From the NCBI GenBank assembly GCA_024663395.1, contig JANFAH010000057.1, positions 124,001 through 188,000 of the forward strand: DNA of 64,000 nucleotides, in the 5' to 3' direction. The position numbers and the translations under genes were made by a program. Below, one piece after another: positions 23,884-36,172 of this stretch. Every line of letters begins with the position of its first letter. Positions within the stretch are counted from its first letter, which is position 1. The notes below the pieces were generated by a model, which did not search any database, was not told where the DNA came from, and was given only the letters and a program-made list of their open reading frames with translations. This DNA comes from Pisolithus tinctorius. Its lineage: Eukaryota; Basidiomycota; Agaricomycetes; Boletales; Pisolithaceae.

Positions 23884-26800
23884 TCATTCGAAAGAAAGGT
23901 CCGCGTCGTCGGCTACAACAAAACTGCCAAAGACGTACTCATCGAGCTCGTCGCTCTCCCTCGGAGGGGAACTCGAAAGCACAGGTTGACGTCGCGAGTG
24001 CTCGCGTGCCGTTATGAATGCACCTTTCTTCACTGGCTTGTTTGCGAAAACAGGCAAGCTTTGCGTCTGAGGAACTTGAGTGAGAAGACTCCGTCTATAA
24101 ACCTGGAATTGGTCGTATGATGGCGAAACCTGAGTGTCCGGTATATCTTTTAGGAATTGTCTGTCGGACTCGCTTTCGACATCGTCTGCTGAATGGGATG
24201 AGCCGTCGCTCACTTCATCTCCGGAGTGTTCCGCTTCTCCGTCTAACCAAGGGTTATGGCGAATAGAGACCACGGGTTTCCTCCGTTTCTTTGGGTGAGG
24301 TGGTGGTGATGGAGGACGCGAGGCAACTTCAGTGTCCTTCCTTACTAGCCTCCGGTTAGGTGAAATAGTTGGTGAGAGTGGTTCCCCATCTTCGATTGCT
24401 CCGACGTATCTTTTCTGGAGACGCTTGCCAGCTGGACGTATTGCGAATGATGCTTCAGGGATGTCTACATCGGAGGACCACGATGAGGATTTTAGGTCAC
24501 CAGGGGAAGGGGGTCGCGCCACAAGAGAACTGCGATTATGCCATGTCTTGGGCACCAGAGACGACCCGGTTACGCCGAGGTCGAGGTCATCATCGTCATC
24601 GTCATCCAGTAGCCATGATGCAGCCTGATGGATGTCTGGTGGTGGCAGGTCACCATCACGTGCAGAGGGTTCTTTACCATCGTGCTCATGCAAGACTGAA
24701 CGACTAGGCGAGGGTGACGGTGGGAGTGACGAAAGGGGCGATGGGGAAGAGGTTAATTCAATCACTTCGCCCACAGCTGGCTTGACGGATGATGAGCTGG
24801 GAATAACCGCTGGACTAGCAGGCCTAGGTCCGAGTTGGGGAGAACAGCGCGGAATGGGGTCCAACTGCTTGCGACACTTTATTGGCGCTTCATCAGAGGC
24901 AGGAATCTGAGGTTGCAAAGGAGAAGCGCCCATAACGACTATATCGGGTGATGACATCCTAAAGGCGGGCGAGCCACGAGATGATGGGGTTATAGAAGAA
25001 ACATTAGAGGAGCGGATGGCAAGAGATATGCCAGGCTCAACGTCCATATCATCACCAGGAACTTCGCTCTTGAGGGACGGTTGGCTAACAGTAGACCGTC
25101 CCTTGCCTTTCCCTTTCTTGCTAACGGAAGCTGAAGCCTGTTTCCTCCCTGGATTGTCGCTGCGGGCTTTGCGTATAGAAGCTTTTTTCTTCGAGTTCTG
25201 CTGGGCAGCCGCCGACTCGGATACGCTACGGCCTGTGCACATGAGATTGGTCTGCAGTTCCATATCCGTCGAATCGTCTTCCGCCAGTGTCTCGTCGAAC
25301 CTCCTCACTTTGGTTTTTTTCTTTTTCTTCACAAGCAAGTCTGCGACGCTTACAAAACCTTTGGTAGCTTCAGGTGGGATATTGCGGTCAATGTCATCAT
25401 TTCGTTTTCGCTTCTTGCCCTTCGCAGCTGGCACGGCCTTCGTCTTGACACTGTCGGGCTTCTCGCGGCTGTATTCTTCGATCTCCATCTTCTTCTCCAA
25501 GACCTGCGGCCGCGTGTGATCGGGCAGTAACCGGGGAACATCACCGTAGAGTTCGAGCTGGTCTCCACGAACAATACACCTCTGCATCTCTCCATATGTG
25601 TCCTTCGCTTTGTCCCAATTAAGTTCTTCGCGAACTTCAGCGAGGAGGACATGAACGTAACCATCACGTTTTCGGCCCGTACGCCCAACACGCTGGAGCT
25701 GGAGGAAGGTCAGTAAGGATCGATCGATAGACACGTGGCATGTGGCAGCGGCGGACGGAACTACGTACCATTCGAATCGGTGTCTTTTGGGCGTCATAAC
25801 ATACGATCATGTCGACTTCGCCGATATCAAGACCTTCTTCACCAATTGAAGTTGACACCAGCACATTAAATTCTCCAGCCTTAAACTTCCTTATGACCTA
25901 TAGATCAATGTCAGACAGAAGAATGGAATTCTACAACCAGACTGCACCGTACCTCTAGTTGCTCCTTTTGCGCAAATCCCTTGCGCCCTTTCTTGTCAAG
26001 ACCTTGCCCAACGAACTTTGTTGCCTTTAACAGTGGCCTTTCCTCGTTGAGCATAGCTACTATCTCGTCCACGCATTCGCGATAGGTGACAAATACCATC
26101 GCCTTTGTGTCTTCGCTCGTTTCCTCACCGTCAGCCATGCGCGAGCCGAAATGTTGCATCAGAAGCAGCTTAAGGGTCTCCATTTTAGGGTGCATCCCAA
26201 ACCCGCCTGGCCGACCCTTATAACTCTCAAGCTCGGAGAGGAGCTTCTGGAAGGTTGGATCATTCTTCAGAGCATTTTTTGGCCCTTTCTTTCCATCGTG
26301 ATCTTTTTCCTTCTCGGTCACATACTCCTGAAGACAATTCATGCACATCCCAGTACTAGCTTCCATCTGGTTGCCATGAGCGTCATGTGACCCCTTTTCA
26401 GCATGCACATAGCATACATACCAGGTAACCCATGGCACGAGCCATCATTCCCAATTTAGAAAGTATCCCCAGGGCCCACTTGTGCGGATGGTTTCGCTGG
26501 CAACTAATGCGTTGTTGAGTTGCTAATGCACGGTACGGGTGCATTTTAACTACATCGAGTGGTTCGATGACACCTTGTGCAATAAGAGGTTTCAGTATGC
26601 CCTTGGTGTGACTCATATTCAGGGTCGGGTCATGGAAGGTGAGATACCATTCACGAACCTCCATAACGGTCTTCAGCAGTTGCTGAAAGTGAATTATCTC
26701 GTCGTTCATCTGAATAATATGTTGTTTGATTTCCTGTTTTAATAAAGCTTCAGCGTGTGAACGCCTCAGCAGTGTTGACAACCAGCCTTTTTATGCATAT

Positions 26801-28342
26801 ACTCTCTCAAATCAAGACTCCGCTCATCCCTAATTTCGATCCTACTTATGTGCAACGAGTCGACGATTGCTTGCACGGCCTCCTGTGAGCTCCCTGGCGT
26901 GGCAGTAAGCGCAAGCACGCGAAAGTGGGGATTCTTCGCCATCAAAAACCGTACGACCTGTGCGTACGCATAGTCCCCTGTGCCCTTGTGTGCTTCATCT
27001 GAGGGAGAAATTCATACGCTAACTGCAACGATTGTATGACAGACGTACCAATAACAAGAAGGATTATGTCTCTCGGGTCACAGTTTTCCGTGACGAGGTC
27101 ATTCATCAAAGTTTGCGGCGTCATATAAAATACACGCTTCTCCGTCCACTGCAAAGAGCCCGGTTAATGCTAAATGCACCCAATACGCACCTACGCACCA
27201 TTTGCGATCGATAGGTTCGGGAGTTGTTGCCTGTCAATTCTACAGCATCTCTGCCCGGAATACCGCACGTCTGGTGGCAAGCGGTGATTTGTTGCGCGAC
27301 AAGGGGTTTAGTTGGCGCGACAAAAACCACCTTCCCATCAGGAAACCAGCGGTAATCTGGAAGAAAAAAGCTCATGAGATAAGTTGGAGCGAATCTACCT
27401 TGCTTACAATTGAGCATCACCACACCGGCAATGAATGTCTTTCCGAGACCAGTCGGTAGGGCTACAAGGGTGTTGTCGAATAAACAACGCTGTACGATAT
27501 TGAACTGGTAGTCCCGCTTCGGCTGGTTTAGCGGGTAGATCCAATGCTTAGCCTCTAGCAGATCCGCTTTAAGTTTCAGAGGAGGTGGCTTAGGAGTACG
27601 GGTGAGTTGTGTCTTGGAAACTCGTAGAAAACGAGCGTACTGGACTTTAATAACGTGCGAACAGAGGCTTGGTCATCAGACATTCTATGAGCTTTCATAA
27701 GAGGACATACCCGACTGTATCATGAGTGAGTACGGATATATAACCATCGTAGGGGAACGCACCTGATACGAACGGCGCCGGAAACTGTTCGAATTCTATT
27801 TCTTCTTCTTCTTGACTGTCATGAGGGTCTGCGACACCTTTCCCCTTGCTTGATTTGGGTTTTTTCCAGCCGGACTTCGCGAATGCAGTATGGTCCCACA
27901 TCTTCGTCTTAGGGGCTGGTCCACCAACAATATTTCGGGAGTTCGGTTTGGTAGAAGTCCGCGCCACGTCTTTGGCTCGGATCGTTGATGGAGTAGGCTG
28001 TAGTACGCCGCCAAACAGTGTGGTTTGCAACGATAGTCGCTGGGAGCTCGGCTTTGATGAACTGGTTGGACCAGCCACTGCAACTGGTTTCGCCCGGTAT
28101 GCATCATTGACGAAAGAATCCAACCGTTGTAGTTCTGTCGCGTCCAATTCCAATGAGAGGTCAACGTATGAATCGTCAGCTTCGAGTCCTCTGGGTTGTT
28201 TCGCCGGAGCAGGACACCGCGACTGTGGATTCGGCTTTGGCGGAGGTTTAGCGTCTGCACGGTGCGCGGCTTCGATGACATCGAGCTGCTGTAAGACACC
28301 AGAATCGAGCTCGTCGTTGAAGTAGTAGTCGTCAGAATTCAT
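23884..28342 (-). CDS. MPH1: ATP-dependent DNA helicase, MPH1/FANCM family
   Basis: SF2 3'-to-5' DNA helicase that remodels stalled forks and D-loops (yeast Mph1, human FANCM N-terminal half). Motifs are [14 protein letters not shown], Ia [37 protein letters not shown], the FANCM-type helical insert between lobes, [19 protein letters not shown] and [13 protein letters not shown]. An acidic Ser/Pro-rich tail of about 550 residues with basic patches follows and ends DDADLSFE. The N terminus is [12 protein letters not shown]. About ten exons; the junction near 27638-27762 is uncertain (I join FPAPFVS to [14 protein letters not shown]). No C-terminal nuclease domain, so this is MPH1-like rather than a full archaeal Hef. 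Divergent from the G-patch gene with 166 bp between starts. Confidence 0.92.
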
Positions 28343-28508
28343 CGCTGGGGAGTCGCGACTAGCCCAAGTCCAAGAGACGCGACCTTCCGTGTTCCACTGG
28401 CCTCGGCGAGACGCGTGATCACGTGATCTATGACGGCTTGTGCCAAGCCAGCAGACTGACAGCCTGTGGCCAACACAACGACCTCTTATTGTTCTCGTAC
28501 TGCCAGCA
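28343..28508. promoter_or_regulatory. Bidirectional promoter with MCB and E-box motifs
   Basis: Only 166 bp separate the MPH1 and G-patch start codons, so both promoters must lie here. ACGCGT at 28411-28416 is the MluI cell-cycle box bound by MBF in yeasts and used by G1/S and DNA-repair genes. It is directly followed by a perfect 12-bp palindrome, GATCACGTGATC (28417-28428), with a CACGTG E-box core. Function is inferred from the motifs and from MPH1 being a replication-repair gene. Confidence 0.5.
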
Positions 28509-30103
28509 ATGTCAGAGCAGTCGATTGCTCGGTGGAATGCTATTCCTATGGAAAGACAAGAGTTGGAGAAGGAACAAGGCCGGGGTTCATCCTTGAAGGT
28601 ACTCTGCCATATTTTTTGGGGCCATTAGAAACACGGAATACTGCCCTTTACTCTTCCATTCCCCCCATCCAGCGATCACGCTCAGATCCAGATGACAGCG
28701 GCGACGGAAGTGAAGATAATGTCTCGCTTGTCTCTCGTAGTCCCTCGCCTCCGCCACAAGCCATGGATATCGACAAATATGACGAGTACATCCGCGGAGC
28801 CCCAAGAGAAATAATCACTGTCGAAACGAAGATTAAGAGCACAAACAAAGGGTTCGCCATGCTCGCCAAGCTTGGGTGGTCGGAGGGCCAGCCGCTGGGA
28901 CTCTCGGGGGATGGTACGTACCAGAACCCGTCATTTTTCTCTAGAAATCCCTCACAAGTTCATGTACATACAGGACGCACTGACCCTATTCCCTTTCATA
29001 TCAAGAATGACTTAACTGGTCTTGGAAAGACAAACCAAGACTTCCGCATGATCGAAACGACAGTCGCACAGAGGCGTGTGCTGGACTCAGAGAGGCAGCG
29101 CAAAGAAACCGAAGATCAACGCAAAACACGAGAAGTACATGCGGCACTTTGTGGGTTGGAATTTTCGCCCTAACTTGGAACTTAGGACATCGTGGCCCGG
29201 CGTGCTGCCGTGAAATCAGAAATCACCGACACCTTGCGTCCCTTTTACTGCGCTCTCTGTGAGAAGCAGTTCCAGAACGTGGCTCAATACGACGAACACA
29301 CCAACTCTTATGCACACCATCACAAGGCACGCTTGAGGGACATGCAAGCCAATGCACGTCCGATGCTTCAAGAGGAAGTTGAGAAACGAAAAGAAAAGGA
29401 ACGTAAACGTGAAGAGAAGGAGCTGAGGAAGCTTGCAAAGGCAGCTGGTATCAAAATAACTAAGCCACCTCCTGCGGCGTCCCCCGTTCCTGTGCTTGCA
29501 CCGGCTACTAGCTTCGACACCGCAAACGTCAGCGAAACGAAATCGAGTGGGTTCAAGAAAGCTGGCTGGACTACCATCAGCACCAGCGAAGCGCCTAGTG
29601 AAGCCGATTTCACTCGTACAGGTCGGTCTGCTGTTGACCCGGCCACTACTTCGTACAGTCGTCCACCTTCACTGCCACGACCCACTCCACCTTCACCCCC
29701 ACCTCCCCGCCAGTCGCCCGCTGCACCGTCTTTCAGGGCAGGTGGTTGGACAACGCTGGACACTGGGAATTCGAAGTCATTTCCCTCGTCACCGCCTCCT
29801 CGAGAACCATCAGCTCCCCCTCCATCCCCACCACCTACACTGGCGTTTCCACCGCCTCCGCCTGCTGACGACTCACCGCGACCTCCCCCGCCTCCTCCGC
29901 TCCCTGGTCCAGGGTTTGCCAAGGGTGGTTGGGCGCCCATTTCGTCTCAGCGGACGGGTGGTCCTCCAGCTTCTGGACATACACTTACGTCTTCGACTGG
30001 CCCGGCTGAGCGTGTTTCTGTCCCACCACAACCTGCACCTCAGGAACCAGCCAAGTTAGGCTGGCAGCAGTGGAAGCAAAACAAGAATTTTAGGCGCAAA
30101 TAA
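28509..30103 (+). CDS. G-patch and C2H2 zinc-finger protein with GW-type repeats (apparent frameshift)
   Basis: Probable nuclear RNA-processing factor like GPATCH8/ZNF804-type proteins. N terminus MSEQSIARWNAIPMERQ, then GFILEGTLPYFLGPLETRN; these two parts are in different frames, meeting at a run of four G (28582-28585) where one more G would join them. The G-patch is at STNKGFAMLAKLGWSEGQPLG through DLTGLGKTNQDF. After the third exon a C2H2 finger (FYCALCEKQFQNVAQYDEH, YAHHH) precedes a charged coiled coil (VEKRKEKERKREEKELRK). The tail is Pro-rich with four spaced Gly-Trp motifs (KAGWTTI, AGGWTTL, KGGWAPI, KLGWQQW). About 485 residues. Confidence 0.85.
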
Positions 30104-30492
30104 CATGCTGAAGCTTTTCCAGTTGCTCTCATATGATCGCTTGGTTATGTAATACCTCGTTCGTTGGGATATCACTTGCCTCGACATCGCACAGGAACGC
30201 TGCTACCCCGCGTTTCAGGTGACTAGAGGTCCCAATAGACCACAACTTGCTAGCTAGGATTAACAGTAACTACATTGCTGTTCTTTAATTTTAGTGACAG
30301 TATGTATGTACGCAGTTGCAGAGTAGGAAAAAAATAAGGATGAGCGATCGGTTCAAAGGAAAGTGATAAAAAATCGAAAAAAAAAAGGCCACGCTACGAG
30401 CGTGGTTATGTCGAAGAGTGGGGAGCCTGACACCACAACCGCAGAAAGTCCAACGCCATCTATCTCATGAGAATATATCGCGAAATGCATGC
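30104..30492. other. Convergent 3' intergenic region
   Basis: 389 bp between the convergent G-patch and BDF1 genes. A-rich runs near 30330-30390 suit 3'-end processing signals. An imperfect CCACGCTACGAGCGTGG inverted repeat (CCACGCT/AGCGTGG, 30388-30404) could form a tight hairpin. No coding sequence seen. Confidence 0.55.
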
Positions 30493-33217
30493 CTACTCGG
30501 ACTCGCTGCCCGAACTGTCATCTGAACTGGAGTCCGATGAATGTTCGCTATCGTCGGCTCTGCCAGCAGGCGGAGGGGGACCGGTCGTTGGTCCGGAGCT
30601 TGCCTGATCGAAAAGCCTCATGCGCTCCTCCAGTTGCCGAATCTTCTCCGCCTCGATGTTCTCATCCATGCTCTTCCGCTTTAACCCTCCCGTACCAGTA
30701 CCTTTACCAGTGCCGCGACTGCGCTTTTGAGCTGGCTGCCGTAGTGGCCGTATGACGAAGTTGTATAGCTTCGTCAGCACATGTGCAGGAAGAAGATCAA
30801 TTTCAAGCTCAATTTCCTCGGTGCTCTACAAAGGTGCATGTAAGGAAACCAATATATCAAGGACGAAGATTGTCGACATACGTCGCGAATCTCGGGAACG
30901 CCCTCGTGAATGATGTTGATAACCTTCTCAAGTTTGGACTCGTCCAAATTCGAGATTGCCTCGCTCAGATCTTTCTTCTGCTCAAATGTGAGGATGTCGT
31001 CGTCCTGTGTTTGCTTCTTTGACTTCTTCTTTACAGCGCCGTTCGCGGCATTCGCAGCTTTAGATACACGTGAACCCGACGCTTTCGACGTTGAGGCAGT
31101 AGACGGCTTCTCTTTCTTCTTCTTCTCCTTCTTCTTCTCCTTCGCAGGTTGGTTTTTGAGAGCAAGCAAATTGCCCCGCATGGACTCGATCTGTGCTTCC
31201 ATATTTGCAATCCTGCCTGAACGTGGCGACCAATCAGTACAAGTATACAACCATGAAGGCAAACCTACGCTTCCGTTCCTCTTCCGACTCATTCTCTTCC
31301 TCTTCTTCCTCCTCGTCACTCGCCTCCTGCAGTGGTGGCAGATTCCTCCACTTCTCATCAAAGAGCCGCTGCAACTCAATGCCTGCTTGATTGACTGGTG
31401 TACCGGCAGGGTTGAAGGTGAAACAATTGCGAATCATGAGTTTGAAATCCTCGAAAAACTTGGTGGCGTTCGCATATTCGCCGTTGTCGAGTTTCTTTCG
31501 CATGGTCGAGAAATCCATCGGCTTCTTGATGATCTTCGGGTACGTTGGAATGTCGAGCTTGACAGGATCTGCCAGGCATTAACCTCCAAAACACGCACAA
31601 CTGGCGACGGACACGCACCAACTGGCTCGTAAAACGGATGCGCGATTGCCCAGTGCTGCTTACGGTGCAAATCATTCAGGATTTTGGCACAAAACCTCAG
31701 CTGCTCTGCAGTGCCATCATCCTTGACCTTGGGTTTGCGCAACCTCTTTGGCACATCGGCATATGGCAAATCCTTGGGCGGTGGTGGATGGATCTCTCGC
31801 TTGGGTCGCGCAATTGCCGCGTGTTCACTATCGTTACGACGAATAACAGGAACGGAGGTGGAGGCGCGGCGCGGGGGTGCAGTGGCTTTCTTCGGTTGAA
31901 CTGGTTGGGGTAGAGGCGGAGGCGTAGCTGTCTTCTGAACACTGGGCTTCGCCTAGCATTATGAATCTCGTTTACTCAGATTACAAAAAGCGCACCAACA
32001 TACCGGTGCAGGAGGCGGGAGTTGTTTGATCTGTTTGTCAAACACGGTTTCTAAATGCTTTCCTGCTACCGAAATGACGTGATCGGGACCGTTGAAAGTT
32101 AAACAATTCGTGAATACTAGACGAACATCCGCGATAAATTCGTCTGCGCTGTTATAACGAGGATTATTTGGATTTGGGTCTGGTTTGGCAGGACTTGAGG
32201 ACATGAGTTTCCTTTCGATGGTACCCAAGTCCATAGGATTCTTAATGATGCTCGGATAATGAGGAATATTGAGGGCGATGGGATCAACGGGATGCAGGAA
32301 GGCAGAAGCGTCCTTCAGCTTCTTCAAGGACCGTATCGTCGACAAACAGAAGCGGTGCTGTGCGGCACTCAAGGTCGAGGCGCCCGAAGGAGCAGGCACG
32401 GATGGAAGGGGAGTTGGGCTTTCAGCAACCTGATCACCTTCAGTTTGGATGGATGAAGCTGTCACTGGCGGTGGCGAGGCCGTCTGATACGAAATATATT
32501 AGCATACACAAGAACGAAGAGGATGGAGATTTCCTACATGGGCAACAGAAGCCTGATCCGCATCAGAGAACTTGCGCGCCCGTTTGGCAGGGGGCGGTTT
32601 ACTATCATCGTCCGTCTCAGGGTGTGATGGGGAAGCCGAAGCTGTGGGTGGCAGTGACATTGCAGCAGTTGGAGATGGACCGCCCTTTGTGTCCGTTGAG
32701 TCAATTTGGCCGTTCACGAGCGGCGATGGCTGTGTCATGGTAACGTCGCCGTCGGCATCGAGTGAATGACCGTTGATGCCATTGGTGGTCGGGGTGGCTT
32801 CACCAGGATCGTTACCGTTGGCGGTAGGCTCCGAGGGAGCCATGTCAGCCACCGGCGACGGTTCGGCCATTGAGACATCTTCAGACGGATCGCCCTGTGC
32901 TGAGGATGGGGTTGTGATTGGACGACATACATGAAGGGACGCTGCTCAGATAAGACGGTGGTTGTGCAAGGGACTCCACCTACGGACCTGCATAGACTTT
33001 GGGCGGGGCATCCATGTCAGAGACAGCGTTGGGCACTCCGCTTGGGGACTCGGCGTTTATGTCTTTGAATTATTATTTTGCATAAGAAAAAGAATTATAT
33101 ATATAAATAAAAAGGTGAGTCACGTGTACCTGGGGCGGGGGAAGGATTGGGAGAGGATGCTTTGTCATGCTCGCTGGTGGTGGGCGGGGTGTGTTGTTCA
33201 GCGTCGGTCGCGTTCAT
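30493..33217 (-). CDS. BDF1: BET double-bromodomain protein (BDF1/BRD4 type)
   Basis: Chromatin reader of acetylated histone H4 that works with TFIID. Two bromodomains are clear: BD1 has IPHYPSIIKNPMDLGTIERKL and LVFTNCLTFNGPDH; BD2 has IPTYPKIIKKPMDFSTMRKKL and MIRNCFTFNPAGTPVNQAG, both with the acetyl-lysine-binding Asn. A lysine-rich coiled coil and the NET domain follow (LTFEQKKDLSEAISNLD to LPAHVLTKLYNFVIRP), then a Ser/Asp/Glu-rich end. The first exon starts at MNATDAEQHTPPTTSEHD. Two small introns then join APDINAESPSGVPNAVS and KVYAASLHVCRPITTP, so the gene starts further upstream than the ATG at 32870. About 780 residues. Confidence 0.93.
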
Positions 33218-33457
33218 CGGGAGGCGCGTGACGTGTGAGTCACGCAGTGTGACGTTGGCACAGAGGGGAAGGGAGATTTTGGATTTGGGGAATCGGACGC
33301 CACCCATTGGGTCTTTATAGGCGACCGGAATTAAGGTTCGATCTCAAACCAACGCAAGGACCACCGAACTCACTCACACCTCATCACTCACACAGACGTC
33401 TTTGACAAGCTACAATGAATCCACAGCCTCCAACGTCGCCAAATCCACACGCTCTCC

Positions 33458-35958
33458 CTACTTTTCCTCCTCCTCGTCCTCGGACACGTTCGCAAACACC
33501 GGCTTGGGCTGGTTTTGTCGCCACGCTGCGAAAAAAAAAAAAAAGCAGGCAAAACCCGCCACGTCAGCCGGCCGATCGGAACAAACACAGCAATACAGAA
33601 ATTCAGACTCCGCTACGGCAACTTTCCTATTGTTGACTCCGCAGCGGCGAGACTGGAAACACATGCAAAAATAAACCATCCACTCACCTGCAGTCCAGAC
33701 TGGATCGTCTTCTGTGAGCTTCGCATACTTGAGAAGCGCCTCTCGAGGCTGTCACCCAACAATGTAGTGTGAAAGGGAGAGGAAACATTGTCAGTCGCTC
33801 GACATCATCATGGAAACCATCAGAAAGAAAAGAACAAAGGGTCACGTGCCACGACCCGATGCCCAAACTCAGGCACAGCAAAGAGCAAGATAGGAGATAT
33901 GATCAAACAGAACACTCACATCTTCGTCTCGTGTGGTGTCTCGTACGAGGTTCTGTACAATGTGCTGTGTCGCACTTGCACCGACGCGACCTCCCTTCCC
34001 TGGACCAGTGACAGGTAACTCTGGTTTTCTGCTCTTCCTGGGATCCATCCCATCTTTCTCCCTCCTTCGCTTTGTTCCTTTCACGACACCGTCACCATCC
34101 CGGAACATGGGAAGCGCGTGTGGCGTCAAAATTGCAGGCGCCGCAAGCGCGTCAGAGAGATCTTCCACCGTTGGCCGCTTCGGTGCTCCCTTCGCTAGCA
34201 ACAACTTCGCACCATTGATCGACGTCACCGGGGAGTAGAGCACTGATATTGTACCGTTCGAAAGTCCGGTCAGAATTTGATTTATTTTCGAGTGCCAAAC
34301 CACTTTGACTGGCGTCGTCTCCATATCCGTCTCTTCCACAACACTCAAATCTGAGCGCCGAAGAAAGACCAGCTTTCCCCGTCCTCCCTTTTGTGATGCG
34401 CCGTCGCTTGTGAGAATGAACTTCTCGTCCGGGCTGAATACAGCGTTCGTGCCCGGATATAGCGTCGCTAGGCCTGAACCCACGGCGAGGGGTTTTTTGA
34501 AGGAGCGAAGATCCCAAACTACACGACCCATCAGAAAGGGTAGCCCCTGCTTTTCGAACATCGGACATACGTTTAACAGTCTCATCCCCCCCTCGTGTGA
34601 GGACGGTTCTCCCATCAACGGAAAAAACGATCGAACCGACGTCGCTTCCCTTGGTGTGGGCGCCTTCGACGGTCATATTTGGCCGGACGAAATTTGACGA
34701 TGCATTCCACATGTGCAAAGATCCGTCAAGGCAAGCTATAGAAACCTGCATTAGAAGCCGGTACAGATCGTACACAGGGACGTACCTCCACTAATCAAGT
34801 TTCCATCAAGAGAGTAGGCACACGTGGTTACCTTGGTTCTGGCACCTCTCTCCTTGGATTTCACAACAATGACACTCTTCTGCTTTCGCTTGTTCTCCAC
34901 GTCCCATATTCTCCGGAAGTTTAGTCAGACTAAAAGATGAAATCAAAGATGCAAAATACCTAATCGTTGAATCTGCCGAACTAGTGATGAAGTATTTCCG
35001 ATCTTGTGGATGCCACGCGCATGCGGACAACTCCCCAACGTGACCGCTATCGTGTGCTTCAGTCAAAGTTGTTATAACACAAGAAATACACTCACGCAGT
35101 ATTCTTCATATCCCTGATATACATATCGCCCTTGACGAATGTTGCCCTGCGGTCATTCAAGCCATTCTGCTCCCAGACGAAACGAGTTAAACTTACTTTT
35201 CTTCCCCGTCGCGGTCGTAAAGTTTCGCTTGGATCGTGGCTGAAATTACGAGAAATTGTTGGCCATCGTTAGAATATTTAAGGTCGTTAACCTGGCCAAG
35301 TAATGGATGTCAGTTCCACGTTCTCGCCATGTCCTACTAGGCACGAGGACCTACATAATAACTGCCAGCTGGCTCCCAAGTCTTGAATGATCTTGTTTGA
35401 GTGGTCATACCACCAAAGTCCCAGAGCTTGCAATCATAATCGTACGACCCGCTCAAAACACGTGCACCACTAGGGTCGAGCGCCAATGCCGAAATGACCT
35501 TCGTGTGCTCCTTGAGCGTCGCCTCATGAGTGATAGGAAACTCAGGCCCTGAGGGAAGTGATGGGTCGTACTCGGGTTCGTCGTGCGCCGCGTCATCATC
35601 TTCCTCTCCAGATGCCTCACCACCATCACTTGCTCTCGAGGGACCCTCCTGCCTGGAGGTTGACGGTTTGGAGTCGTCCATTTCATCGTCTTCATCTTCC
35701 GATTGTGCAGCGCGCACACCAACCTCGGAGGAGGGCTTACTTGGACCTGGTACAGGTCTGGATACGACAGATGGAGGTTGGACATGCGACGGCTTAGGAA
35801 TGGTTAACACGCGACTGCGGTATGGTAGCTAAGAACCTTACCACGATAGAATCTACCCTCTTCGTTTTGTCGAATCTGGAGGGGTCTAGTTCCCGCTTTT
35901 TCGCAGCCTTCCCAAAGCCTGATATGCCCATAGCAGCGAATACGTCCATGTCCGCCAT
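33458..35958 (-). CDS. WD40-repeat protein, WDR70 family
   Basis: Seven-bladed WD40 protein of the WDR70 family (Wdr70 is linked to Cul4/DDB1-dependent H2B ubiquitination and DNA resection in fission yeast and human). Starts MADMDVFAAMGISGFGK, the usual family start, followed by an acidic Ser/Asp/Glu linker. WD repeats include HTKVISALALDPSGARVLSGSYD, KYFITSSADSTIRIWD, GACLDGSLHMWNA and TVLTRGGDETVK. The family's C-terminal helix appears only after splicing: DPREALLKYAKLTEDDPVW, then WRQNQPKPVFANVSEDEEEEK. The last intron ends in 14 T (A on the + strand, 33531-33544) before CGCAG. About nine exons. Confidence 0.9.
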
Positions 35959-36172
35959 TGTAGCGAGTGTCACTGGTTCTACCACTGAGATGCCACCAGC
36001 ACTAAAAGCCTCAGGGTATTATTACGCAAGGAGTTGCCAATTTTGGAAAGTCCGTATTATTATTCTGGACCTCGGCCACCGCAGGCATGAGAAACAACCT
36101 ATGGCACAGACAAGCCACATGCTGACGCAACTACATACCCTTCCTACCTGACGAGCTTACTTACCCAGCGAC

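Noticed and set aside
24332..25519. Plus-strand frames up to 167 codons inside the MPH1 tail
   Set aside because: Antisense to the long open C-terminal exon of MPH1.
29368..29940. 190-codon minus-strand frame rich in Gly/Ala
   Set aside because: It is the mirror of the Pro-rich tail of the G-patch gene (CCN codons read as GGN) and has no own structure.
33326..33362. GGTTCGATCTC, similar to a tRNA B box
   Set aside because: No A box, acceptor stem or cloverleaf could be built around it.
33402..33772. Plus-strand frames starting MNPQPPTSPNP and nearby
   Set aside because: They lie antisense over the last exon and intron of WDR70, whose end (FANVSEDEEEEK) is clearly family-like.
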